Source of the DNA: Gemmatimonadota bacterium | GTDB taxonomy: Bacteria > JAAXHH01 | Reading direction: 5' to 3' | Assembly (NCBI GenBank): GCA_026713285.1 | Contig: JAPOOT010000271.1 | Coordinates: forward strand, 1-15,615 | DNA: 15,615 nucleotides | Shown here: positions 6,534 to 13,388 of the stretch, one piece after another | How the letters are laid out: the number at the start of each line of letters is the position of its first letter | How positions within the stretch are numbered: the stretch's first letter is position 1 | Program-made: the position numbers and the translations under genes | The notes under the pieces: model-generated | The model's input: the letters and a program-made list of their open reading frames with translations, nothing else | Databases searched by the model: none | What the model was told of the DNA's origin: nothing

Positions 6534-7358
6534 ATGATGCTCATTACGCGAAAAACCCGGTTCTCGGCAGCCCATCTGTGCCACGACCCGCAGTGGCCGG
6601 AGGCCAGGAACAGGCGCGTGTACGGAACCTGCGCCGTCGGCACCGGCCACGGTCACGACTACGTGGCCGAATTCACCTTCGGAGGACCAGTCGATCCCCG
6701 GACCGGCGTGGTCCTGAACCTGACCGAGGTCAAGCGGTTGATCCACGCCGTGATCGAGCCGCTGGACCTGAGCCATCTGAACCACGACCACCCCGCCCTG
6801 GAGGGTCCGGCTCCGACGAGCGAAAGACTCGTCCGGTACCTCTGGCACGCGCTGGAAAGCGGTGCCGGGCGGTGCGGGCTTACGCGCATCCTGCTCCATG
6901 AAACTCGCACGAGAAATATCGAATACACTGGAGACGACAGCATGGTCCTTGTCACGAGAAGCGTAGAGTTCAACGCCGCCCACCGTCTGCACAGTATTAG
7001 GTTGAGCGACGAAGAGAACGTGCGTATATTCGGCAAGTGCAACAACCCGCACGGCCACGGCCACAATTATGAACTCGCGGTGACGGTCCGCGGCCCGGTA
7101 GACGAGAAGACCGGGATGGTCATCGACATGGGACGTTTCGATGAGGTCCTCCAGAAGGAAGTCGTGGATCGTTACGATCACCGGCACCTGAACCGGGACC
7201 TGGAGGAATTCAGGACGGTCAATCCGACCTCCGAGGAGATGCTACGCGTGATCTGGGCGCGGCTGACTCCCTTTTTCGATTCCCCATCCCTGTACAGGAT
7301 TCGCCTGGTGGAAACGTCCAAGAACGCTTTCGAGTATTTCGGAGAAGAGGACCGGTAA
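6534..7358 (+). CDS. Double-domain 6-pyruvoyl-tetrahydropterin synthase / QueD
   Basis: A 274-residue protein made of two PTPS/QueD domains (about 1-135 and 137-274); family members are usually single domains of 120-150 residues. Domain 2 is canonical: His150, His175 and His177 as zinc ligands, nucleophile Cys169 in GKCNNPHGHGHNY (167-179), the Asp215-His216 dyad in YDHRHLN, and Glu260 for pterin binding. Domain 1 keeps His14, His39, His41, Cys33 and Glu123, but the dyad reads LDLSHLN (77-83), so Leu79 replaces the catalytic His. Met137 is preceded by GGAG at good spacing, so domain 2 might also be made alone. The enzyme would convert 7,8-dihydroneopterin triphosphate to 6-pyruvoyl- or 6-carboxytetrahydropterin. 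FolE, which makes that substrate, begins six bases downstream of the stop codon. Confidence 0.9.
   Translation: MMLITRKTRFSAAHLCHDPQWPEARNRRVYGTCAVGTGHGHDYVAEFTFGGPVDPRTGVVLNLTEVKRLIHAVIEPLDLSHLNHDHPALEGPAPTSERLVRYLWHALESGAGRCGLTRILLHETRTRNIEYTGDDSMVLVTRSVEFNAAHRLHSIRLSDEENVRIFGKCNNPHGHGHNYELAVTVRGPVDEKTGMVIDMGRFDEVLQKEVVDRYDHRHLNRDLEEFRTVNPTSEEMLRVIWARLTPFFDSPSLYRIRLVETSKNAFEYFGEEDR
6930..6933 (+). promoter_or_regulatory. Possible internal ribosome binding site before PTPS domain 2
   Basis: GGAG lies eight bases before the in-frame ATG at 6942, exactly at the junction of the two PTPS domains. It could give a separate 138-residue single-domain product. It may equally be chance, or a relic of two genes that fused. 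Confidence 0.35.
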
Positions 7359-7363
7359 TCACG

Positions 7364-7927
7364 ATGGACCCTATCGAGGGATTGACGAGGTCACTGCTCG
7401 CCGAAATCGGCGAGAACCCGGACCGGGACGGTCTCAGGCGGACGCCCCGCCGCGTAGCGGAATCCCTGAGGTTCCTGACACAGGGCTATGAAAAAAGCAT
7501 TGAAACCGTTATAAATAACGCTATCTATGAAGAGGACTACGATGAGATGGTGCTGGTGAAGGACATTGAGTTCTTCTCGCTGTGCGAGCACCACCTGCTG
7601 CCGTTTTTCGGCCAGTGCCATATCGCCTACATACCCAACGGCAAGATAATCGGACTCGGCAAGATCCCCCGCATCGTGGACGTGTTCTCGCGGCGTCTGC
7701 AGTTGCAGGAGCGCCTGACCTCCCAGATCGCCCAGACCCTGCAGACCTGGCTCGACCCCCTCGGGGTGGCGGTTGTCATGGAAGCGGGCCATCTCTGCAT
7801 GATGATGCGCGGCGTGGAGAAACAGCACTCCAAGGCGACGACGAGCGCCATGCTCGGCGTATTCCGGGACGATCGCGCCACGCGGATGGAATTCCTCGAT
7901 CTCACCCGGTCGAAGCACGGCGGGTAA
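7364..7927 (+). CDS. folE: GTP cyclohydrolase I
   Basis: A 187-residue type IA GTP cyclohydrolase I of normal bacterial length. Key residues are visible: the zinc ligands Cys74 and His77 in FFSLCEHHLLPF (70-81) and Cys145 in AGHLCMMMRGVEKQ (141-154), the catalytic His143, and the GTP-binding stretch GKIIGLGKIPRIVDVFSRR (93-111). It opens the GTP ring to form 7,8-dihydroneopterin triphosphate, the entry compound for folate, tetrahydropterins and, via QueD, queuosine-type 7-deazaguanines. It starts six nt after the PTPS stop, so the two are almost certainly cotranscribed and act consecutively. No queC/queE or other folate genes are nearby, so the end product is not decided. The complete zinc site argues for the canonical enzyme, not the Zn-independent FolE2. 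Confidence 0.97.
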   Translation: MDPIEGLTRSLLAEIGENPDRDGLRRTPRRVAESLRFLTQGYEKSIETVINNAIYEEDYDEMVLVKDIEFFSLCEHHLLPFFGQCHIAYIPNGKIIGLGKIPRIVDVFSRRLQLQERLTSQIAQTLQTWLDPLGVAVVMEAGHLCMMMRGVEKQHSKATTSAMLGVFRDDRATRMEFLDLTRSKHGG

Positions 7928-7950
7928 AGCGGGACGAGGCAGGCCGGAGA

Positions 7951-7970
7951 CCGGCTTGTTGAAAAGCCGG
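7951..7970 (+). other. Hairpin after folE, without a T-tract
   Basis: CCGGCTT (7951-7957) and AAGCCGG (7964-7970) form a 7-bp stem with a six-base loop in the 76-nt gap between folE and the glcD-like gene. No run of T follows, so it is not a standard intrinsic terminator. It may attenuate, protect an RNA end, or mark an operon boundary. Confidence 0.4.
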
Positions 7971-8003
7971 CGATCGGCCGACTGACCGGTGGGGTACACC
8001 ATC

Positions 8004-9449
8004 ATGAACAAAGACCGACTCGTGGACCGACTCGCGGCCGTGTTGGGCCGGGAGAACGTCATCGACGCGCCGGACCAGCTGATCGTGTACGAATGCGACG
8101 GGCTGACCATAGACCGGAACGCCCCTCATGCCGTGGTCTACCCGACCACGACGGAGGAGGTCGCGGCCGTGGTCCGCATACTCCACGACGCAAGCATCCC
8201 CTTCGTGGCGCGCGGGGCCGGCACCGGGCTGAGCGGCGGGAGCCTCCCGCCCGACGGCGGGGTCATGATCGCGCTGACCAAGATGAACCGCATCGTGGAG
8301 GTCGACTTCCGGAACCAGCGCGCGCTGGTGGAAGCCGGCGTGGTCAACCTGCGCCTGTCAAAGGAAACCGGCAAGCAGGGCTACCATTTCGTGCCGGACC
8401 CATCGAGCCAGTACGCCTGTACCATCGGCGGAAACATCGCCGAGAACTCGGGCGGCCCCCACACTTTGAAGTACGGGGTCACGACCAACCACACGCTGGG
8501 CGTGGAGGTGGTCTTGCCGGACGGGCAAGTCACGTGGTTCGGCGGCAAGGCGGAAGACACCGTGGGGTACGATCTGCGCGGCCTCCTGATCGGCTCCGAA
8601 GGCATGCTGGGCATCGTTACGCGGGCGTGGGTCAAACTGACCCGCCTTCCCCAGGCCTGGCGGACATTTCTGGTGGTATTCGACAGTGTGGAGGACGCGT
8701 CCCGCGCCGTCGCCGGCGTGGTGGACCGGGGAATCGTCCCTTCGGCCCTCGAAATGATCGACCGGGTCGCCATCGGCGCCATCGAGGCTGCCTACCATTT
8801 CGGATTTCCACTGGACGCGGAAGCCGTGCTGATCATCGAACTCGAGGGGCACGAGGCGGGTCTGGGCGCCCAGGCCGAAGCGGTGACCGCGGTGTGTGAG
8901 GATAACCGGGCCCGCGAAATCCGTACCGCGGAAGACGACAGGGAACGCGCCCTGCTGTGGACGAGCCGCAAACGGGCCTTCGGCGCCATGGGACGCCTGA
9001 GTCCCAGCTACTACGTGCAGGACGGCGTGGTCCCACGTACGAAAATCCCGGACATCATGCGGGTCATCCGGACGACGGCCGAGAAATACGAACTGCTGAT
9101 CGGCAACGTGTTCCACGCCGGCGACGGCAACATCCATCCCTGTATCGCATATGACGACCGGGACGAGGAACAGGCGCAGAAGACCGTGGAGGCCAGCAAC
9201 GAGATCCTGCGGGCCTGTGTCGACCTGGGCGGATCCATCACCGGGGAACACGGCATCGGATATGAAAAGGTCGACCTGATGCCCCTGATTTTCGACGAAC
9301 CGGATATCCAGGCCATGGAGACGGTCAAAGAGGTGTTCGACGGGAACAACCTCAGCAATCCCGGCAAGATGTTTCCCACGAACCGTTCCTGCATCGGATG
9401 CGGAACGGCTGAACTGAAATACACCAACCGTCAGGCGGCGCTGCTCTGA
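8004..9449 (+). CDS. glcD: FAD-linked oxidase, GlcD-like (glycolate/D-lactate dehydrogenase subunit)
   Basis: A 481-residue protein of the FAD-binding PCMH / FAD-oxidase C family. The FAD pyrophosphate loop ARGAGTGLSGGSLPPDGGVM (69-88) and the TIGGNIAENSGGPHTLKYG segment (140-158) form the FAD domain. The C-terminal domain carries NVFHAGDGNIHP (368-379) and GSITGEHGIG (410-419), whose histidines bind the 2-hydroxyacid, and it closes with LSNPGKMFP. It oxidises glycolate, D-lactate or a related D-2-hydroxyacid at the membrane or in the cytoplasm. The ATG at 8004 is preferred over a GTG at 7989 because GGTGGGG lies at suitable spacing before it. An unusual tail has Cys463 and Cys466 in SCIGCG. 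The glcE-like gene follows after 24 nt; the substrate cannot be fixed without the missing GlcF-type partner. Confidence 0.92.
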   Translation: MNKDRLVDRLAAVLGRENVIDAPDQLIVYECDGLTIDRNAPHAVVYPTTTEEVAAVVRILHDASIPFVARGAGTGLSGGSLPPDGGVMIALTKMNRIVEVDFRNQRALVEAGVVNLRLSKETGKQGYHFVPDPSSQYACTIGGNIAENSGGPHTLKYGVTTNHTLGVEVVLPDGQVTWFGGKAEDTVGYDLRGLLIGSEGMLGIVTRAWVKLTRLPQAWRTFLVVFDSVEDASRAVAGVVDRGIVPSALEMIDRVAIGAIEAAYHFGFPLDAEAVLIIELEGHEAGLGAQAEAVTAVCEDNRAREIRTAEDDRERALLWTSRKRAFGAMGRLSPSYYVQDGVVPRTKIPDIMRVIRTTAEKYELLIGNVFHAGDGNIHPCIAYDDRDEEQAQKTVEASNEILRACVDLGGSITGEHGIGYEKVDLMPLIFDEPDIQAMETVKEVFDGNNLSNPGKMFPTNRSCIGCGTAELKYTNRQAALL

Positions 9450-9473
9450 ACTCGATGGCACACAGGTTAACCC

Positions 9474-10871
9474 ATGCCCGATGAGGTGCTGCACAGCAGG
9501 CTCGGATCCGTCGTGGACGGATATGCGCCCGCGAACCGGGAAACGCTGGCTTCCCATGCCGTCGAAGGAGTCGTTCCCTCGGCCTTCGTAGCCCCGGGAA
9601 GCGTGTCGTCCCTTTCAGCCACCGTGAAAGTGGCCACGGAACTGGGTTACGCCGTGATTCCGCGGGGTGGCGGTACCAAGATGGACTTCGGCCATCCGCC
9701 CTCCCGCGCGGATATCGTGGTGTCCTTGGAGCGCCTCAACCGGATCGTCGCCCACGAACCGGCGGACCAGACTGCCACCGTAGAGGCCGGCATCACCATG
9801 GCCGGGCTGCAGGCCGGGCTGGAAAAAAGAGGCCAGTATCTTCCCCTGGACCCGCCTCACGGCGACGCGTGCACCCTGGGCGGCGTACTCGCCACCAATG
9901 CCTCCGGCGTGCTCAGGGTCTCCTTCGGTACGGCCAGGGACATGGTCATCGGCGCCCGTGTGGTCCAGGCGGACGGCACGGTCGTGCGTTCCGGCGGTCA
10001 GGTCGTCAAGAACGTGGCGGGTTACGACCTGAACAAGATGTACATCGGTTCGCTCGGCACGCTCGGCATTCTCGCGGAGGTGAATCTCAAGCTCCAGCCC
10101 GTGCCGGCGGCGGGTAGCATCGTCATCGGAAACATGCCGGGGCTGGGTGCTGCCGCCGAATGCGCATTTCGGGTCATGGACTCGGAGATCATGCCGTCCT
10201 TCCTGGAATTGGCCAATCCCGCGGCCTGCGCCTTGCTCGCGGGTGATGCCGGCGGGGCGCCGGTTCACGGCGCCGGGGAGGGCAGCGCGCGGAACGGACA
10301 TCATTTCTCACTTGTCGCGGGCATGATCGGACCGAACGAGACGGTGGACTGGCAGTCCGAGGAATGCGAACGGCTTTTCCGGGAGTCGGGCGCGGTCGAA
10401 GTCGTCCGGACGGACGTGGAAGGATACCGCCGGCTTCTCGATGCGATGCGGGCGTTTCCCGCGGGCCGGCTCGTGCCCCGGGGCATGAGGCCGGGGTTGA
10501 CCTGCCGCGCCGGCGTGACTCCGGACAGGGTGGACGCGCTGTTCCGGCTGGCGGATGAAGGCTGCCGGCGCCTGTCCATCGGCTGTGCCATGCTCTCCCA
10601 TTTCGCAAGCGGTCACGTGGCCTTCGTCTTCTACCGGGAAGGGACGTTTCAGGTTCCGGAATTCGACGGGTTGGCGGGCCTGATCGAGGAATTGCGGAGC
10701 GCGTCGGAACAACAGGGCGTCTTCGTGGTGGAGCATGCGCCCGCCGCCCTGAGGGAACGGGTCGGCGTGTGGGGTTCAACCGGAGGAAACCAACGCATCA
10801 TGGAAATGCTCAAATACCGTTTCGATCCGAAAAGCACGTTGAATCCGGGTCGGTTTACGGACGGAATCTGA
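9474..10871 (+). CDS. glcE: FAD-binding oxidase subunit, GlcE-like
   Basis: A 465-residue protein with an FAD-binding PCMH domain: the pyrophosphate loop VIPRGGGTKMDFG (61-73), LDPPHGDACTLGGVLATNASG (125-145), and VKNVAGYDLNKMYIGSLGTLG (178-198). The second half is more divergent, and the end reads STLNPGRF, the normal terminus of this superfamily. In glycolate oxidase, GlcE is the second flavoprotein-like subunit beside GlcD and iron-sulfur GlcF. The length is somewhat above E. coli GlcE (about 350 aa), with extra sequence around residues 225-345. It lies 24 nt after glcD and 63 nt before the LarA-like gene, so all three are probably one transcript. The pairing with GlcD supports a hydroxyacid dehydrogenase complex, but GlcF is absent from the window. 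Confidence 0.88.
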   Translation: MPDEVLHSRLGSVVDGYAPANRETLASHAVEGVVPSAFVAPGSVSSLSATVKVATELGYAVIPRGGGTKMDFGHPPSRADIVVSLERLNRIVAHEPADQTATVEAGITMAGLQAGLEKRGQYLPLDPPHGDACTLGGVLATNASGVLRVSFGTARDMVIGARVVQADGTVVRSGGQVVKNVAGYDLNKMYIGSLGTLGILAEVNLKLQPVPAAGSIVIGNMPGLGAAAECAFRVMDSEIMPSFLELANPAACALLAGDAGGAPVHGAGEGSARNGHHFSLVAGMIGPNETVDWQSEECERLFRESGAVEVVRTDVEGYRRLLDAMRAFPAGRLVPRGMRPGLTCRAGVTPDRVDALFRLADEGCRRLSIGCAMLSHFASGHVAFVFYREGTFQVPEFDGLAGLIEELRSASEQQGVFVVEHAPAALRERVGVWGSTGGNQRIMEMLKYRFDPKSTLNPGRFTDGI

Positions 10872-10922
10872 AGGAACCGGCCTTGTGAAGCCACGGATGT
10901 GCCGCACGAGATCCGGTTAAAC

Positions 10923-10927
10923 GGGAG
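10923..10927 (+). promoter_or_regulatory. Ribosome binding site that sets the LarA-like start
   Basis: GGGAG is followed seven bases later by the ATG at 10935. This decides against a longer reading from an ATG at 10899, whose extra residues (PHEIRLNGRSQ) include this site. Confidence 0.7.
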
Positions 10928-10934
10928 ATCCCAA

Positions 10935-12194
10935 ATGAAACTGCCTGCATTCAGGGAGATTCGCCAGCGGTTCGACGCGCCTGTTGTCGAGGATATAGCC
11001 GGAACGACCGAAATGGAAGTCTCCCGCATGATCGAGGAGACCGGCATGCGCGCCGGATCCACGGTGGCCGTCGCGACCGGAAGCCGGGGGATCGGTAACA
11101 TAGCGACCATCGTCGGGAGTGTCGTTTCCGCACTCGGCAAGGCCGGACTGAAGCCTTTCGTCGTACCGGCCATGGGCAGTCACGGGGGTGCGACTTCCGA
11201 AGGACAGCGAAGGGTACTGGAGAACTACGGTATCAGCGAAGCGGAGACCGGGTGCCCCGTACGCTCCGACATCGAGCCGGCGAGCCTCGGCGAGACCGAG
11301 GACGGACTGCCGGTTTACCTGGACCGGAATGCCCTGTCCGCGGACCATATCGTGGTGGTCAACCGCGTGAAGCCCCATACGGACTTCAAGGGCTCGGTAG
11401 GTAGCGGACTGATGAAGATGCTGGCTATCGGACTGGGCAAGCAGAAAGGCGCAAGCTACTACCACGGCGCGGTCTTCGAATACGGGTTCGAACACATGAT
11501 CACGACCGTGTCCGGGCACGTTCTCGAGCACGCGCCTGTGGCCTTCGGACTGGCCGTCATCGAGAACGCCTACGATCAGACCGCGCACATCACAGGCGTC
11601 CCTGCGAATGTCCTGCAACAGGAAGAACGCCGCCTCTTCCAGGAGGCGCAGCGCCTCATGCCCCGCCTTCCGTCCGACGACATCGACATACTGATCGTCG
11701 ACGAGATGGGGAAGAACATCAGCGGGACCGGCATGGACACGAATATCATCGGCCGGCGCATGCAGAATTTCGAGCATGAGCCCGCGGTCCCGCGGATCCT
11801 GCGCATCATCGTCCGCGACCTGACTCCGCAGAGCGAGGGCAACGCCGTGGGCATCGGTCTCGCCGATTTCACCACCCGCCGCCTGGTGGACAAGATCAAC
11901 CACCAGTATACCTACGTCAATTCCATCACGGGCATGAGCCCGCAGAAATCCCGCATCCCCGTGTTCCTGGATACGGACCGCGAAGTAATCGAGGCCGCCT
12001 TCTCCACCATCGGCATGAAACCGCCCGGGGACGGACGCGCCGTCCGCATAAAGAACACGCTCTCCCTCGGACGCGTAGCGGTTTCCGACGCCCTGTCGGA
12101 AGAACTGGCCGATCGGGAGGACATCGAATTCACGGACCGCCGCGGACCGCTGGAATTCGACGGACGCGGTACCCTGGCGTCCCTTCCGGACTGA
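10935..12194 (+). CDS. LarA-superfamily protein (nickel-pincer isomerase-like, DUF2088)
   Basis: A 419-residue protein matching the lactate racemase LarA / DUF2088 superfamily. Motifs are AVATGSRGIGN (45-55), the histidine-bearing AMGSHGGATSEG (79-90), VNRVKPHTDFKG (142-153) followed by VGSGLMKMLAIGLGKQKGA (155-173), and VDEMGKNISGTGMDTNIIG (255-273). In LarA, a lysine carries the nickel-pincer nucleotide cofactor and histidines act in proton/hydride transfer; Lys161, His83, His148 and His178 are the obvious counterparts, by eye only. Family members racemise or epimerise 2-hydroxyacids. Placed after GlcD/GlcE-like genes, it may convert an L-hydroxyacid to the D form that the oxidase uses. No larB/larC/larE cofactor genes are in view. 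The family call is good; the substrate is inferred. Confidence 0.8.
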   Translation: MKLPAFREIRQRFDAPVVEDIAGTTEMEVSRMIEETGMRAGSTVAVATGSRGIGNIATIVGSVVSALGKAGLKPFVVPAMGSHGGATSEGQRRVLENYGISEAETGCPVRSDIEPASLGETEDGLPVYLDRNALSADHIVVVNRVKPHTDFKGSVGSGLMKMLAIGLGKQKGASYYHGAVFEYGFEHMITTVSGHVLEHAPVAFGLAVIENAYDQTAHITGVPANVLQQEERRLFQEAQRLMPRLPSDDIDILIVDEMGKNISGTGMDTNIIGRRMQNFEHEPAVPRILRIIVRDLTPQSEGNAVGIGLADFTTRRLVDKINHQYTYVNSITGMSPQKSRIPVFLDTDREVIEAAFSTIGMKPPGDGRAVRIKNTLSLGRVAVSDALSEELADREDIEFTDRRGPLEFDGRGTLASLPD

Positions 12195-12272
12195 GTCGGC
12201 GGCTCCACCTGAACCTGCCGCCCTTCCGGATTGAACAGCGTCCCTTCCGGACTGAATCGACGGCTCTTCCTG
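12177..12272. repeat. Short direct repeats straddling the end of the LarA-like gene
   Basis: A 35-nt unit beginning GCGTCCCTTCCGGACTGA (12177-12211) recurs at 12238-12272 with four differences by eye. Between them, at 12220-12234, lies a shorter copy reading CCCTTCCGGATTGA. The first copy covers the last codons and the stop of the LarA-like gene, so the non-coding copies look like partial duplications of the gene end. No function is evident. Confidence 0.75.
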
Positions 12273-12279
12273 TTTTTTA

Positions 12280-12307
12280 TTGACAAAATATCCTGGCTAT
12301 GTAAATT
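12280..12307 (+). promoter_or_regulatory. Promoter of the sigma factor gene
   Basis: A perfect TTGACA (12280-12285), a 16-bp spacer and TAAATT (12302-12307, four of six) lie in a locally AT-rich patch of otherwise GC-rich DNA. Transcription would begin near 12314, giving a leader of about 115 nt before the GTG at 12430. The leader contains two small hairpins: AAGGCT/AGCCTT around 12329-12349, and GGGGGC/GCCCC around 12375-12393. Confidence 0.6.
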
Positions 12308-12429
12308 AATAAACTGCCCGATTTTGCAAAAGGCTTGTCGATGAGCCTTGACCGGCGGGCATTGCCATTGGGAAGGGGGCCGAACCAAGCCCCTGAAGTC
12401 AAACGGATAAACAGGAGTTGTCGCAGAAC

Positions 12430-13290
12430 GTGAGCACTTTAACGAAAACCCATTCGACGGCGTCGGAAGACCGGTCTCTCGATCTCTACCTGCAGGAAAT
12501 CGGCAACGTCCCGTTGTTGATGGCCGAAGAAGAAACAGAGCTGGCCCGGTCGGTCCGGGCCGGCGACCAGAAAGCGCTGGAGAAGCTGGCGTCTTCCAAT
12601 CTCCGGTTCGTGGTCAGTGTCGCCAAGCAGTACCAGAACCAGGGACTTTCCCTGTCCGACCTGATTAATGAAGGAAATATCGGGCTGATCAAGGCGGCCA
12701 AGCGATTCGACGAGACCAAGGGCTTCAAGTTCATCTCTTACGCGGTCTGGTGGATTCGCCAGTCCATCCTCCAGGCGCTCGCCGAGCAGTCCCGGATCGT
12801 GCGGCTTCCCTTGAGCCGCGTGGGCGCCCTCCACAAGATCGGCCGGCTGTCCAGCGAATTCGAACAAGAGTTCGGGCGCGAACCCAGCGCCGAGGAAATC
12901 GCGCGGGAGCTGGATATGAAACCCGGCGACGTGAAAGACACGATGCGCATCGCGAGCCGCCACGTATCGCTGGACGCGCCGCTCAAATCGGGTGAAGACA
13001 ACAGGTTGCTTGATCTCATCGAGGATGATGAACAGGATGCGCCGGACGAAGCCCTCATGGTGGATGCGCTGAAAGAAGAGATCTTCCGGGCGCTCGGATC
13101 CCTGACTAAGCGGGAAGCGGCCGTGATCGCCTTGTATTTCGGCATCAATATGGAAAGGTCCTATACCCTGGAGGAGATCGGATCGCGGTTCAGTCTCACG
13201 AGGGAACGCGTGCGCCAGATCAAGGAAAAGGCGCTACGCAGGCTTCGCCACGTTTCCAGAAGCCAGAAGCTTCGGGCCTATCTGAACTGA
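12430..13290 (+). CDS. RpoD/SigA-family RNA polymerase sigma factor
   Basis: A 286-residue sigma70 of group 1/2. Region 1.2 is at DLYLQEIGNVPLL (18-30). Regions 2.1-2.4 run through NLRFVVSVAKQYQNQGLSLS (57-76), DLINEGNIGLIKAAKRFD and FKFISYAVWWIRQSILQAL (99-117), the -10 recognition helix. Region 3 spans about 126-205. Region 4.2 has YTLEEIGSRFSLTRERVRQI (245-264), contacting the -35 element. Region 1.1 and the non-conserved insert of long RpoD proteins are missing, as in Bacteroidota- and Gemmatimonadota-type housekeeping sigmas, so it may be the primary factor or a close paralogue. GTG at 12430 is chosen; a TTG at 12418 directly abuts the AGGAG (12413-12417) and would leave no spacing. The gene has its own promoter. 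Confidence 0.93.
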   Translation: MSTLTKTHSTASEDRSLDLYLQEIGNVPLLMAEEETELARSVRAGDQKALEKLASSNLRFVVSVAKQYQNQGLSLSDLINEGNIGLIKAAKRFDETKGFKFISYAVWWIRQSILQALAEQSRIVRLPLSRVGALHKIGRLSSEFEQEFGREPSAEEIARELDMKPGDVKDTMRIASRHVSLDAPLKSGEDNRLLDLIEDDEQDAPDEALMVDALKEEIFRALGSLTKREAAVIALYFGINMERSYTLEEIGSRFSLTRERVRQIKEKALRRLRHVSRSQKLRAYLN

Positions 13291-13310
13291 TCGATCCCCA
13301 TCCGTGACGT

Positions 13311-13336
13311 GGCGGGACCCATCCCCGGATCCCGCC
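13311..13336 (+). other. GC-rich hairpin after the sigma factor gene
   Basis: GGCGGGA (13311-13317) and TCCCGCC (13330-13336) form a 7-bp stem with a 12-base loop, 20 nt after the sigma stop codon. No T-run follows, so it may be a weak or Rho-type end, or an mRNA-stabilising structure ahead of the peptidase gene. Confidence 0.4.
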
Positions 13337-13388
13337 GGTCATCCGCTCGCGACGGCGCCGCACCGGCCGCCGGGGCGCGGAGACGGAA

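Noticed and set aside
8358..9557. Long minus-strand open frame opposite the glcD-like gene
   Set aside because: The plus strand encodes an intact flavoprotein here; the opposite frame has no family motifs.
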